64,000 bases of DNA from Ostrinia nubilalis (GCF_963855985.1 NC_087095.1:17494001-17558000), one strand, 5' to 3'. Shown: positions 24,301 through 37,218, counted from the stretch's first letter. Program-made: numbers and translations. The notes: generated from the sequence alone by a model not told the origin.

Positions 24301-25654
24301 GAGTGTCTGAAGTTTAGGTTCGCACATGTTCACGCTCGAATGCGTCACATTTTGAGTGCGCTTCCACCTCAGTGGTAGCGCTTTGACTGTGTTGATTACC
24401 TATCTTAGGCAATAACGCTTAGTGTACCGTAACCAGGTTCGAGTACCTAGTGATCGTCTTGATCGTATTTAGTGATATTTCTCACAGACACTATGGTACA
24501 CCTAATAAATCGAGGTATTACAAGTCCATACTGACATTTCTTGACTTAGAACAGCTAGGCATAGATAAATAAAAACTACAGCGAGTTGAAATGTGAAAAT
24601 GCTTGGTCAAAACTAAAGTCATGAGAATTCCATTTGTATAAATTTAATGGCCTGGCCTTGCATGATGGCTCCCGTCGCCATTAAAAAAAGCCTATTGTAT
24701 CTGCATAAATCGAAGCCTTCAACATAAAAGCGGACACAAACAAGCATCTCAACCCAACGAGCACCATATTGACCCCCACTCAAGATTTCATGCCCGATCC
24801 TCTCCACTGGAGGACATAAAAAGCGAACGCGAAATCTTCGCGCGGAGCTGAAACGCAAACATCGTTAGAGCGCAATCGTCGCAACTTTGTTGGACTTAGC
24901 TGCACTTCAAGTTTCTAATAAGAACAAATAGTGTGTTCATGCATACTCGTAAATCTTCAAATAAAACTTGGTGTTCAGAAACAAATGAATCATAGGTACT
25001 ACTAATGAAACGTTACTAGTAATTCTAGTGTTTTGTTTTTAGTTAAATTGGTACAAGTGAATTGATATCTTGTTTATCTAACTAAACCATATTACAAATG
25101 CCTTACATTGTTGTAGGTATAAATAGGTTCCTAGCCTAATTTATATTGCCCTCGTATTATAAAACCCACATTCTAAGAAGTATGAAATATTGTTGAAATG
25201 GAGATATCGATACCTATTTGCTCCTAAGACGTATATTATATTGATCAACATAAATTGATTATAGTATGTGAAGATGATCTCTTCACGTGGAATAGAAAGG
25301 CGGGTGTAATGTGTATATCTACTCCTAGAGTGAAAGCGTGCCGAAGGCCTCTGAAGGCAGCGATAAGGGTGTTTGTAGGGGTCGCGATAAGCGCCGCAAA
25401 TCGCATCAAATTGCTCGCCGCGTTACGATATTGGAGATGCCTTGTCGGGCTACTCTAGTTCACATTAGGTTTGTATAGGTTAGAATGTTTTATTGAATTG
25501 ATAGAACGGTTTTGCTTTGCTGTTATAATATTGGATCTGCTTTATAAGATTTTTTTTTGCCGAAGTCGTACTTAAAATTTTTGTAATTTTATTTATTTGC
25601 GCTAGTCAACAAGACAAACAAAAGTTTTTTTTTAACTTCTAGTAGCAAACTCAT
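21346..25654. other. Long intronic stretch
   Basis: AT-rich with GC-richer islands at 21430-21520 (contains CACGTG), 22320-22450 and 24780-24850. A LINE-tail-like repeat lies at 21760-21960. A 3' tail TTAAATAAATAAATAA near 23470 suggests another LINE remnant. No exon was found. Confidence 0.3.
21755..21965 (-). repeat. Retroelement-tail-like repeat
   Basis: The minus strand passes TTTCTTCCGCCACTTTTTCT and CAGCACCAGCCCATAATG and ends TATTGAATAAAC, resembling 3' ends of moth LINEs or SINEs. There is no second copy in the window, so the call rests on general resemblance. Confidence 0.35.
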
Positions 25655-25657
25655 TTA

Positions 25658-25803
25658 GGCCCGATTCGACCAAACTTTTATCCGAGAATAACTCCTGGTA
25701 TAACTGGCACATTGACATTTTGTATGGAAAATATGTCAAAATGTCGAATAACTGACGATTTATTCTGAGATTAATATTTACTCTTGTTTGGTCGAATCCA
25801 CCC
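25658..25803. mobile_element. MITE with TTA target duplication
   Basis: Termini GGCCCGATTCGACCAAAC and (reverse complement) GGGTGGATTCGACCAAAC flank a 146-bp AT-rich body. TTA is present on both sides (25655-25657 and 25804-25806), as for PIF/Harbinger-type elements. Confidence 0.7.
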
Positions 25804-26289
25804 TTAAAAATTGAATTTAAGCTGGACTTGTCTTCAATACTTATTATTAAAGATATTTCGTTTGACTTGATTGACTAACGAATTTCATATGCGTACTTAG
25901 TTTCCTTCTTTTGCGGTCTATTGAAGTATTTTCAACAACGTTTATGTGAGCAGGAAAAAACAAAAATAAGAAACTACCTATAATACTTTCCGTTCTAAAA
26001 ATCTCAAAACACAAAACTTGGAATACTTTGAAACATTGTTCTACTTCTGTCGTGTGGGCTTTAACTTTGTTGAGCAATATCTCCTAAGAGCCGACACTTC
26101 ACAGCATGAAGTGGAGGCACAACAATCCTCGCGAAAGTTATTCTAAAACTTTGCTCGTGAGGCACACATACTCGTATGTTATGTTGAGGCTATCGTATGT
26201 GCAGGTATTAACACATAATCACGTCTTGACAGGATAATATAATGTGATAAAATGATGTAAAATAATAATTCTTTAAAAATATATTTCTG

Positions 26290-26420
26290 CTAATGTCAGT
26301 CACTTTCCGCCAGGACAAATACCTTCAGTGGTTGGGTTTTTATTGGCGGTCAAGCTGTAGATCCTGGCTATACATACAGGTAGTAGCAGCGCGGCAGCGG
26401 TGGGAACGAGAGGTTGGGAA
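26290..26420 (+). repeat. Dispersed repeat family A, diverged copy
   Basis: Contains CAGTGGTTGGGTTTTTATTG and GGTGGGAACGAGAGGTTGGG, as in the other family A copies, with different sequence between. Confidence 0.5.
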
Positions 26421-26463
26421 TAATCCCATAGTGTCAATTAAAATCATTATTGTATATAATGTA

Positions 26464-26664
26464 CTAGCTTTTGCCCGCGGTTTCACCCGTCTGAAATTTA
26501 GTTTGTTAAATACAACATAAAACAGATCGTCATAAATTATTCTGGTTTATAAAAAATAATACTGTAAAGTTTCATCAAAATCCGTTCAGTAGTTTTTGCG
26601 TGAAAGAGTAACAAACATCCAGACATCCAAACTTTCGCATTTAATAATATTACGAGTAGTAGGA
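26464..26664 (-). mobile_element. Complete Helitron-type element, 201 bp, minus
   Basis: On the minus strand it starts TCCTACTACTCGTAATATTA and ends in a GC stem followed by AAAAGCTAG. It sits exactly between A and T, the Helitron insertion rule. No target duplication was seen and none is expected. Confidence 0.75.
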
Positions 26665-26669
26665 TCTTA

Positions 26670-28876
26670 CTGCACCTATATCTTGAAAAGTTATAAAAGC
26701 AACATTTACAATTAACGTTTTGCTACAAGTTTAATGTTGATCTGTTTGTAATTATAGGTGTAATGTAACTGCTATTTTAAATGTATCAAATCCGCCTGCG
26801 TTCTCGTGTTAATTACCAGGAGCTCAATTAACATCGCGAGTCTAGGTAGAGGTAACTTATCAACGTTCCTAAATTGAAGTTTCCATTTTCTCAATAAAAC
26901 ATTTGTGGGTCGTTTTAATTAACATAAATGCGGAGAACATTTCAGTGCCATTTGGACCGCGAAGGCACATCTAAAGTGTAACGGCCAAGACGTTTAGGGT
27001 CAGAGTTACCACAATTTTTGAATATTTCCTTCCATAAATTGAACCAACTTAGGATGGAAATGGCCCTGTTGCGTCTTAATAATATTTAGTTCTTATCAAT
27101 TTTGTAATCATCGCAGCTAGAGATGAAGAGAGAAGTATATTGTATATGAAATACTATCATCATCATTATTTCAGCTGCAGGAGGTCCACTGCTGAACTTA
27201 GACCTTAGTTTTCAGATTGGCCGGCGGTTACGAAATACTTTGTACAACATATTTTTTAAAAGCTTATTAAACAGTGTATGCAAAAATATTATACAAAATA
27301 ATATACTCTTCGATTGCACAAATATTTTGTTACATTTTACGGGTTAAAAAAACGTATTACCTAAGATAATTTTGCAACACACTTTTAGAAATATTTTAGA
27401 TGAAAATGAGCAAAGTTATTCGGGCTCGGCTCTTCAACCCGGGTTGTGGCTCACATACAAAGCAAAGTTCCTGAACAGTGGGTAATATAAATTATGCCAT
27501 TAAAACTCCGGTTTGGCGCTTCCCGAATGTAATCAACTTTACGACTCGACTTAAGGCCGGCCTTCATTGAAACTGTTTTTTGACACACTTGTGATTAAAA
27601 TGCATAATAATATGTGAATACGTGAATTACCTACTTCACATATTCACGCGTGAATTTTATCATTAGTGTGTAGACGTTTATAATGAGTGCGTTATTACAT
27701 ACCTAAAATATGATATAACCCCATGACATCTCGACTAAAAATCTTAAAGTATATCTACGTGCTATTAATATTTTTCAGAATAAAAAACAATGCTACTCGT
27801 AATAATGACAGTACACATTATTGTTATTATTCAATTACAAATAATAATTAATTAATGTTTCATCATCATCCTTGTTAAAATTCCTTTTATTATTATCTAA
27901 ATGTAGTGTGGGTCTAAAAGTCCAGTGAGTGAAAATAACATTGGTGATGTTGAGACATGCAATGTGATTTAACCGATTGAGTCCCAGACGGCATTAATTA
28001 ATGTCATAACAATTGATTATCTATTGTGTCTAGATTCGCGGAGCTTGAAGGATTAAATCGTGCAAAATTAAGTGCTTATCGTCATAAACTTTTAGCATCC
28101 GAATCTAACAAAACATATTGTTTGACAGTTTGTTAACCACAATCCTTTTATAATACTTTTAAAATGCCTATAATAAATGCTCTTTTCATCAATCGCATCG
28201 TGTGCAAGCACCCTAATCTATCTTAACCAGTTCATTGCCGCTGTCTAATTATAGAGCGGCTCTATGATGTTATTAATTACCAACTACTAATTATGGGCTC
28301 ACTCGGGGCAACGCATGTTTACACGCGGTATTACGGCTTTACTACATTGTAATAGGCTATGAAATCGGATGGTGTAGTCGTAACATTATAATGACTGTAG
28401 AGTGTAGATACACTTTAAAATATAGGGCTTATCATGGCTTCATTTCTAAAATTACTTTACCGAAGCAAATCATTAATCATAAGCTTGGTAATGCTATTAT
28501 GCAGTATTAAAATATAACTCTTCCTTAGCTAAGCTGTAGTTAGTTAAAACTAATCATCTTTAAAAATAAATGAACAGCTAATAAAGGCTACCTCTGCTAA
28601 TACGTATATTAAAAAATACTGTTGTAACAAGTTGAACAAACTTTTAAACGGCAGGATGAAGTGGTAGCCGCGATATTACGTTTTAACATCATGTTCGCAT
28701 AATTTACGGGCCACAGGTGTGCTCGCGATGAAAATGGAAAATAAGTGACGTTTAATACAGAGCGGCTCCAGTCAAGATATTGACAAGGTAGACGGTGAAA
28801 TTTATCGATACAGGTTGAACATAATCTAGCTTAATAAATTAAGGTTTTGTTATTTCGGCATAATGTTTATACATAA
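26670..28876. other. Intron, AT-rich
   Basis: Contains the short RTE tail at 27153-27230 and homeodomain-like TAATTA sites in a GC-richer patch (28230-28340). Otherwise nothing was recognised. Confidence 0.3.
27153..27230 (-). pseudogene. RTE 3' tail remnant, minus
   Basis: CATCATCATTATTTCAGCTG then CAGGAGGTCCACTGCTGAAC is the reverse complement of the RTE ORF end plus its ATG-repeat tail. Confidence 0.75.
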
Positions 28877-29086
28877 CTAGCGGCCGCCCGCGACTTCGTA
28901 CGCGTGGATCCCGTTTTACCCCCTTAGGGGTGGAGTTTCGTAAAATCCTTTCTTAGCGGTCTAAGTACGTCATAACATCTACCTGCACGCCAAATTTCAG
29001 CCCGACCCGTCCAGTGGTTTGGGTTGTGCGTTGATACAGTCATCACTATGTAAGTCAGTCAGTCAGTCACCTGTCTAGTCTAGAAG
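28877..29086 (-). mobile_element. Helitron-type element, GTCA-repeat subfamily, minus
   Basis: CTAGCGGCCGCCCGCGACTT through GTCCAGTGGTTTGGGTTGTG to (GTCA)n, closely matching the copies at 15253 and 35768. Confidence 0.65.
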
Positions 29087-30734
29087 TAAAACAAACCAAA
29101 TGCGGGGCACAGGTCAGATCTCCTTTTAAGTGATAGCTCAGACTATAGTCTACGTGCTACGTGAACTCATTGCATGCAGGTAAAGCCCAACCTTACTTCA
29201 GATAGACTTTATCAAGTTAGAAGGCCACTGGCTAGACTACCACTCCTACCAATTGATATAAGCCGAGACCAACTTTATCAAACATACTTCAACCTTTTAT
29301 TTGATGGAGACACGGAGATGTTTGCAATAAATAGAAAAAAATCTTCAATCACAACTAAATTTACATTTTTTAAAGTAAATTTCATATGATGCCGCTGATA
29401 TACATATAGGCCAGTAGAATTAAACACAAAAATTGATTAAATCGGAAATAATTCCTACAAAAGATTTTTTTGCTTTAATGGCTTCATTGGTTGCCCATTA
29501 AGACTCTCCTAAGTTTTCGACTTCGACGGAGTTGTGCTTAAGTGGTGGGGGCCCCCGAAAGGGGCGTTTTTTCGGTTTTCCGGTTATACCGCGTAAAGGA
29601 CTTACCCCATCGAAAAGTGGTCTTCATGACGGTTAAAGGGCACTTAATCCTGCATTGAATAAGATCAAAATCATATGTTTTGGACAAACCGTTCTCGCGC
29701 TAAAGTTCGGCAAAGTAGAAAATATACGTATAATTAATGACCCTCTCCACGTCCAATGGCTTGTTACCCACATGCTTCCAAGCCTTGTAAAGGGTCGCCT
29801 TAACCAGTGTAACCCTAACAAGTCTCACGAGTTTGATTCGCTAATCCTTGTTCGTCCCAGCCGTTCCTTAACTGCGGTTGCTACACCTCTTCCTGGCACT
29901 CTCCTGAACGACTCTGTGTTACCTAATGTGGCTGCCCCTCTTCCTTGTACCCTCCTGTACGATTTCATTGCTTAGCCATATGCCTGGTCCAAGGTTCGAC
30001 GCCACAAAATCAACTTCGTACGAGTGAAAATAGTTTAAATACTATTTCCCGTGCTTGCAACATTTTTCTTTACTGCTTCGCCTCTATTAGTCGTAGAGTG
30101 ATTGTATACAGGGTGACAGGTAAAGCGATACATTCCTTGATAGGGGTTAAAGTAGAGCTTATTTGCAGTCATTTAAGTCATATGACACCATGTCCGAAAC
30201 TTGTTCATTTCCAAGTTATTCAAGATTTAAGTATTTAAAAAAAATCTCCAGTTTTTATGTTAAAATGTACCCTTGTAATGAAGAATACGGAATAATGTTA
30301 ACTTTTTTGTTGTATTCGTATAGCTAAATAATAAGATTGATATTTTAAATTAAAATTTGCAAGAAAGAATCGTCATTACTCAAGTAAAAGCTAAAAAACC
30401 ATGTATCATTTTGCAAAAAAAATATGTTTTAGGTAATTAAACGAAGAATTTCCAAGAAAAAATGTATGGAATGTTGTGTACAAATTACAGAATTTAGTTC
30501 CTTGATTCATTAGCTATTCAAAAAGGTACAGGTGTTTAATAAACACTACACAATTATTTTGTTATTTGAATTTAAACGTCTAGTAAGATACTTTCATAAA
30601 AAAAATTAATAAATAAAAAAGTCACACTAACAACTATTCTTGGGTCTCAATAAATAAAAAAATTAGTATTTCAATAATAATTGTATCACCTAATTTTATC
30701 TAGGTACATTATTTTAGGTCCTGCTCAAACTGTG

Positions 30735-30846
30735 AGCCCCGTCTTCTAATACAAGCTCGTAGTCTGTTTCTCACTTCTGTTTTTGTGACTCTTGTTGTCA
30801 AACTTTGCTGAATATCTTGAGCTGCCCTCTGAATGCGCTCACGAAG
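30735..30846 (-). pseudogene. Mariner-like transposase C-terminus, left arm
   Basis: The minus frame reads AAQDIQQSLTTRVTKTEVRN followed by RLRACIRRRGSQFEQDLK and a stop. It is open across the arm, whereas the right-arm copy at about 31068-31172 has a one-base frameshift in the AAQDIQQ region. Confidence 0.75.
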
Positions 30847-30879
30847 CTTTCACACACAGCACACTCTCGTCTCAGTGTA

Positions 30880-31010
30880 CGCCAATGGATGGATCAACAA
30901 TATCCACTTCGTTGGATTGGGAGCGGTGGACCCATTCCTTGGCCAGCCAGAAGTCCGGATCTGACCCCTTGCGATTTTTATTATTTTATGGGGTCACATG
31001 AAAGTATCTC
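30880..31010 (+). pseudogene. Mariner-like transposase fragment with the SPDLTPCDF motif
   Basis: The frame includes MDQQYPLRWIGSGGPIPWPA then RSPDLTPCDFYYFMG. In this family the motif surrounds the third catalytic acidic residue. The upstream catalytic region is absent and the downstream C-terminus follows in another frame, so it is inactive. Confidence 0.75.
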
Positions 31011-33536
31011 TTGTATGTAAACCCCCGTAAACAATGAGCAAGAGCTTCGTGAGCGCATTCAGAGGGCAGCTCAAGATATTCAGCAGTTTGACAACAAGAG
31101 TCACAAAAACAAAAGTGAGAAACAGACTACGAGCTTGTATTAGAAGACGGGGCTCACAGTTTGAGCAGGACTTAAAATAATGTACCTAGATGAAATTAGG
31201 TGATACAATTATTATTAAAATACTAAGTTTTTCATTTATTGAGACCCAAGAATAGTTGTTAGTGTGACTTTTTTGTTTATTAATTTTTTTATGAAAGTAT
31301 CTTACTAGACGTTTAAATTCAAATAAAAAAATAATTATGTAGTGTTTGTTAAACACCTGTACCTTTTTGAATAGCTAATGAATCAAGGAACTAAATTCTG
31401 TAATTTGTACACAACATTCCATACATTTTTTCTGGGAAATTCTGCGTTTAATTACCTAAAACATATTTTTTTTGCAAAATGATACATGGTTTTTTAGCTT
31501 TTACTTGAGTAATGACGATTCTTTCTTGCAAATTTTAATTTAAAATGTCAATCTTATTATTTAGCTATACGAATACAACAAAAAAGTTAACATTATTCCG
31601 TATTCTTCATTACAACGGTACATTTTAACATAAAAACTGGAGATTTTTTTAAAAATACTTAAATCTTGAATAACTTGGAAATGAACAAGTTTCGGACATG
31701 GTGTCATATGACTTAAATAACTGCAAATAAGCTCTACTTTAACTCCTATCAAGGAATGTATCGCTTTACCTGTCACCCTGTATATCCTATAGCCTTCCTC
31801 AATGTATGAGCTATTCAACACAAAAATAATGATATCAATCAAACTAGTAATTTTTAAGATTAGCGCGTTCAAACAAACAAACAAAAAACTCTTCACCGTT
31901 TTAATATGAACTTGTTGTTGTTGATTTTTGGCGTCGAACCTTAGACCAGGCATACGGCTAGGCAACGTTGTCATGCAGGAGGATACAAGGAAGAGGGGCA
32001 GCCACAGTAGGTAACACAGAGTCGTTCAGGTGAGTGCCAGGAAGAGGTGCAGCAACCGCAGTTAAGGAACGGCTGGGACGAACAAGGATAGGCATATCAA
32101 GCTCGTAAGCCTTGATAGGGTTACACTGGTTGAGGTGGCCCTTTTCAAGACTTGAAAGCCTGTGGGTAACAAACCATTGGACGTGGAGAGGGTCATTAAT
32201 TATACGTAATATTTTCTACTTTGCCGAACTTTAGCGCGAGAACGGTTTTGTCCAAAACATATGAATTTGGTCTTATTCAATGCAGGATTAAGTGCCCTTC
32301 AACCGTCATGAAGACCACTTTTTGATAGGGTAAGTCCTTTACGCGGTATAACCGGAAAACCGAAAAAATGCCCCTTTCGGGGGCCCCCACCACTTAAGCA
32401 CAACTCCGTCGAAGTCGAAAACTTAGGAGAGTCTTAATGGGCAACCAATGAAGCCATTAAAACAATAAAATCTTTTGTAGGAATTATTTCCGATTTAAAA
32501 GCTAATTCTACTGGACTAATATAAAGCAAATTATTTTAGATAGTGTAACAGTAGTACAAGTTCATTAAAAGTTTGCTCAAAGCGCAAACTATTCGCGGGC
32601 TGTTCGACCCACATCTCGACTCATGTGGTAACTAGACGACTTTGTTTCATTATTGAGATGTAGGTAATGTAGGTATGCAGTAATTGACAATATTGCTTCT
32701 AAACACAATATGACGAGGTTAACAGTATTATGGTTTACATGATGGTAAACGATAATCGCCACCCATTGAAGTCCGCAATGCTATAAGTGCTGATAAAATG
32801 GTGCCTTTGCATTTTTTTAAAAGTCGTGAGCTTTCTTTCTGTCAATGTTCATTCATCAGGTTCTGTAGTTATTAGTCAAGGAATTCCTAACACGTGGACT
32901 TATGATGATGAAGTGCATCGAGACAAGAACATGTCGAAAAGCAAGTTCTTCGCCATCGAAACACACTACAGAGTGTGACAGGCAGCTTCATTAAAAGTTG
33001 TTGCGAACTATACGCTGCGGTCGCGCGTCACGACTCGCGTCGCCTCGTCTCATTTGGTTAATTGCGACGCGTTAACGATGTTCGGGATTTGGGAGTGGGA
33101 TGGATAGGTTTTGTTTCGAGCCTACCTGACTATATTCTGATAATAAGTGACATGAGCAAATAGATTTGTCGTGGTATTTTCAGCGGTATAAATTATGCAC
33201 GCTAGTTATTCATATGCCGTTGTTCGCAATAACTTTCCGTTTAATTTTCTACCGGTAAATTAAAATGTCTAGTCGTGAATATTTTTACGACTCAGACTTA
33301 ACCCAGACTACCTCACAGGCATCGTAACGTCTTGGAGTATAAAAATATGTAAATACCCCTCGACAATACGCTCGCAACAATAGTTTAATCTCGGCCCACC
33401 GGGGCTCGCCCGCGAGTGCGCCAGACGCATTCACTGGACCGTGCTAGACGGTAGTGCTGCCTGGTTATGTCAACACAGGTGTCGGACTCTATCGATAAAT
33501 AACGGACTTATAGGCCGTTACTAATCGGCTAGTTTA

Positions 33537-33600
33537 GAAATCATTGGAGGAGGCATATGTTCAGAACGTCAAGTGGATGAAATAAATGATGATGACGATG
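33537..33600 (+). pseudogene. RTE 3' tail remnant, plus
   Basis: TCATTGGAGGAGGCATATGT then TCAG, with an internal gap, and a GATGAAATAAATGATGATG tail match the end of the RTE ORF. Confidence 0.6.
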
Positions 33601-34026
33601 GACAGAACTATTTCTACTTATTGTTCACAGCACTGCAACTCAGTGTGAACTGAATAGACCACTAACAAATTAAAAACCCAACCAGAGAAGGTCAAGTTCT
33701 ACTCTCTCGATGCAAGCTACGTGCACCTACGTGCAAGCTCTTTGTGTGTTGTACCTGTATTTTCCCGAAAAAAATGTCTCTTACAACAATGAAATGTGTA
33801 ATTATAATGCTTATTATTACTTTTCGATTTTAAATCGATCTAATATTTTTCTACTAATTTAAGAGCGAAGGTGTCATCAACTCAGGCTTAGGCCATGAGT
33901 TTATTATCTTAAATGCATGTACCTAAATGATATAATACGAGTATCGCTCAACCTAATAACAAGTTTCCATCATCGACTATCCGCCATCGATTGGCAGCAC
34001 TACTGAAGAAGCCAGGAGACCAGGGA

Positions 34027-34046
34027 GATTGGTCGGCCGACCAATC
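34027..34046. repeat. 20-bp perfect palindrome
   Basis: GATTGGTCGGCCGACCAATC has no loop and contains two ATTGG/CCAAT boxes facing each other. Confidence 0.9.
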
Positions 34047-35767
34047 GGTGGGATTGCCCACTCGGCTCTGATTGCAGCCGCGATAGTGTGTTGCATGCAG
34101 CGGACATTGCATCCGCCTGTTGCTATAAAACTGTGGAGAGATCAGCGATAAAGTGCAGGGGAGAGGCAATACTATGACGGTTGCAGAAAATTGATTTTCT
34201 ATTGTGTTGGACATGCTTGTCCATTAAGTAAGAATTGTTAGCAAACATAATTTTAATTAAACAGCAGTCTTGAACAAGCATGATGAAATGAGAGTACAGA
34301 ATAGGAAGTTTCGTCATGGCCTGTAAGCGTGTAAAAATCAGAATTAACATTACATGATGATATTTTATTAGGTACTATTAATTTTAAATATAAAAGTTCT
34401 ATAAAAATATAAAAAATGGAAAAGCTTTTCTTATAAGAATGAAAAATATTATACACTTGCCTGGTTATGATGAAAATGGCCATAAAATCCGAGTTATTTC
34501 GAGGGCTCGTGAATATTCAGACTGTATATCTACAATCTACATACAATCCATCCAGGGTGAAGAAAAATATACGGCAAAGGACATGATGAAAGTTTGATTA
34601 GGTTTTTATGAGCGTCACTCGCACCCCCTGGCGGAGAGGTTGCCGCATTAATTATGAGCGGGGTGATCCCTCTCGCTTAGGTGGAAAGGATGTGTGTGCT
34701 CGCGGTCGCTGAAAAAGTTACGTAGGTTTATAAAATTTAAAATCGTACAAAAGTCATAAACGTAATACTGCACACCTAAGTAATTTGCACAGTTTCGAGG
34801 ATCCGAGGAACACGAGTTTTATAGTTTCTGACAAATTACGAGCCAAGTGACGCAATGAAACACGTGCTTGTTTAACTGAAATGTGTTTGCCTTCGTAATA
34901 AAATACCAAGACACGTATGTACGTACACACTACAAACGTCAAGTGACACTAATAAACGCTTCCCCTGTTAGCACATAAGTCATCCCCTGCCCTCCGTCCT
35001 CAACAGCGTGCAAACTACTCCGCCGAGCACGAGCGCGTCATTATATCACTCGGACGATGTCATTAACGTCCCCTGGCAGGGCATTTGTGTACTGTACGGT
35101 GTCACGGATAATTATAATACAAGTTTTGGTATAATGTAGGGACCCTTTTGGTCCTGAATGGACTTAAAACTATGTAGGTATGACCTGAATAAAATGTTTG
35201 TCGACAAAATTCACAATGTGAATAACCTTTGTTTGGCCTGGTTTGAAACATTTATATTTACCTAGTTTGTCTTCTCTTATAAATGAATGTTTTAAAGAAC
35301 AGTGCACAGATACGGGAACCAGCACCCAATTTCAATGCTCTTTAGCAGTCCTCTAAGATTCGCCTGTAATTCGTAATATAAAAGGAATTTTGGCTGTAAA
35401 GCTCGAAGTCTGACGCTTGCCAAAAGAAGGAAGACTAGTTAAAAAGAATCTGGGATCGCGTTTCGAAAATTTGTCCCTTAATTTATTGACGTCAATTCTA
35501 CTGCTCCGGCAGAGCTGCCTTACATAACTCTAACGCACGCAGAGGGAGCCGAGCAACGGAGCAGCCACCGACAGAATGACAATCCGGAATTTAAATAAAT
35601 GTCCCATTTAAATAACTATCGAATGAAAGTTAAAGTCGAGAGGGAACGCTGGCACAGCTCGATTTAAACAGTCAGTCCTTAAATAATGATCAATTGCTGA
35701 TAATCTTTATTAACACTCGTTAGATAGGTAAGTACATCTCATTTAAAAACTACCAAATTATTACATA

Positions 35768-35983
35768 CTAGCGGCCGACCGGCCCGCGACTTCGTACACG
35801 TGGGTCCCGTTTTACCCCCTTAGGGGTGGAGTTCCGTAAAATCCTTTCTTAGCGGATGCCTACGTCATAACATCTACCTGCATGCCAAATTTCAGCCCGA
35901 TCCGTCCAGTGGTTTGGGCTGTGCGTTGATAGATCACTATGTCAGTCAGTCAGTCAGTCACCTTTGAGTTATATTAGATACGA
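35768..35983 (-). mobile_element. Helitron-type element, GTCA-repeat subfamily, minus
   Basis: CTAGCGGCCGACCGGCCCGC (small duplication in the stem), CCCCCTTAGGGG, GTCCAGTGGTTTGGGCTGTG and (GTCA)n, then TTATATTAGATA. Confidence 0.65.
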
Positions 35984-36796
35984 GTAGGTAACATAATGCT
36001 AATGTATATTTATTTGTGTATGATTTTTCCAGCTATGACATGGACTATGGACTGGAGAAGGATCATTTTTATATTATTTCCGAGGCTTTACATTCATGTG
36101 TGCCCCATTAAGAATTTTTAGTTACCACGAATTTAAAGATGTAGGGTATTTTCCGAGGGATAGAAAATGTTTTCAGGCGCTTAGTGTGGGCTTTGTCAAA
36201 CAAGATGAATCTTTTACCATATTGGTTTCATGGTGCGACAACTTATCGCCGACAAGTTACTGATCCGTCTGTTCTGTTTAGGCTGTTTCAGGGAGCTAGC
36301 CGTGAACCGGGCCGATTGCGTAACGTGACGTCAAGTAGGTATCGGAAAGATGAACTCTGTTGACAAAACACATCATTTTGATTACGGAATTTTAATAAAT
36401 TTAACTTCTAAAATAAGTTACAAACCAACACCTTACTTTATACACACATCAAGCTTTATTATTCAAACCTTAATTGTGTTCGAAAATTGAATTTCTAACA
36501 CAACCATGTTTTGATAATGCCACCTGTACCTAATTATTATCTACCATAATAAACACCGCCTTGCTTTTTCGTATATCAAGCAAATAATAACAAAATCCAA
36601 AATGAGAATATTATAGATGTATCGTGAATTTAATACAGTGTGAATGTGATCGCTGTCGATAAAACTCTAGCGAGGCTGTTGCTCGGCGCGGTCTCGCAGG
36701 ACGCCACTCGATATGAGCAATACCGAACCTGACGAAAAAAACCTGCTTGTCTACTTAGAATGAAAAATTAATAATTTTATTGAATTGATAATAACT
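35984..36796. other. AT-rich intron
   Basis: Nothing recognised apart from a short GC patch at 36665-36720. Confidence 0.3.
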
Positions 36797-37218
36797 TTTT
36801 AAAAAAATAAAACCGACTTCAAATGCGTGAACACAAAAAAAACTAAAAATTTAAAATATTGCGTATAAAAAAGTTCATCCCCAATTTTCCACCCTTGGGG
36901 GTGAAATATTTTCTTCAAATTCGCATGAAACTACCCTTTTGATAATACCTATTCAACAAAAAAATAATCGTTCAAATTGATTTATAATCGGCGGAGATAT
37001 TGCGTATAAAAAAGTTCATCCCCAATTTTCCACCCTTGGGGGTTGTTTTTTCTATTATTAAATTTAAATGGGACCACTCTTGAGGTATTACCTATACGCA
37101 GAAAAAAGATTTGTTCAAATCGGTTCATAATTGGCGGAGTTATCGCGTAACAAACATAGAAAAAAAAAAACATACGGGTCGAATTGAGAACCTCCTCTTT
37201 TTTTGAAGTCGGTTGAAA
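36797..37218. mobile_element. Tandem-repeat DNA element, family C, shorter copy
   Basis: Same termini (AAAACCGACTTCAAATG / GAAGTCGGTTGAAAA) as 20815-21345, but with one fewer internal 141-bp unit. Confidence 0.8.

Larger units (their letters stand above)
30107..31782. mobile_element. Foldback mariner-like transposon inside the outer palindrome
   Basis: Begins TACAGGGTGACAGGTAAAGC and ends with the mirror CACCCTGTA, with TA on both sides (30105-30106 and 31783-31784), as for Tc1/mariner elements. The arms are about 750 bp. Both arms carry the transposase C-terminus, ending CIRRRGSQFEQDLK: minus strand in the left arm, plus strand in the right. The middle (30880-30990, plus) holds the piece WPARSPDLTPCDF, the last catalytic region of mariner transposases. 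This is therefore two head-to-head 3' halves of one transposon. Confidence 0.8.
29408..32519. mobile_element. Large composite inverted repeat (outer foldback element)
   Basis: About 600 bp at 29408-30020 is repeated inverted at about 31915-32519. The outer ends are TAGGCCAGTAGAATTA and its mirror. Shared blocks include GGGGGCCCCCGAAAGGGGC-like sequence, GGACAAACCGTTCTCGCGCT and CCAGCCGTTCCTTAACTGCG. The arms have diverged by scattered substitutions and small indels. The region between them holds the mariner foldback at 30107-31782. Each arm could encode a roughly 100-residue frame (plus strand 29655-29975), but no family is recognised. Confidence 0.8.
32520..35767. other. Intron
   Basis: Mostly AT-rich. 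It includes a partial family A repeat (33668-33705), an RTE tail piece (33537-33600), a 20-bp perfect palindrome (34027-34046) and GC-richer patches at 33390-33460 and 35000-35100. No exon was found. Confidence 0.3.

Noticed and set aside
29655..29975. 106-codon frame in the outer foldback arm with a repeated PLPGTLL / PLPCTLL segment
   Set aside because: No family is recognised and the mirrored arm has diverged. It may be an old element gene, but I cannot support a function.
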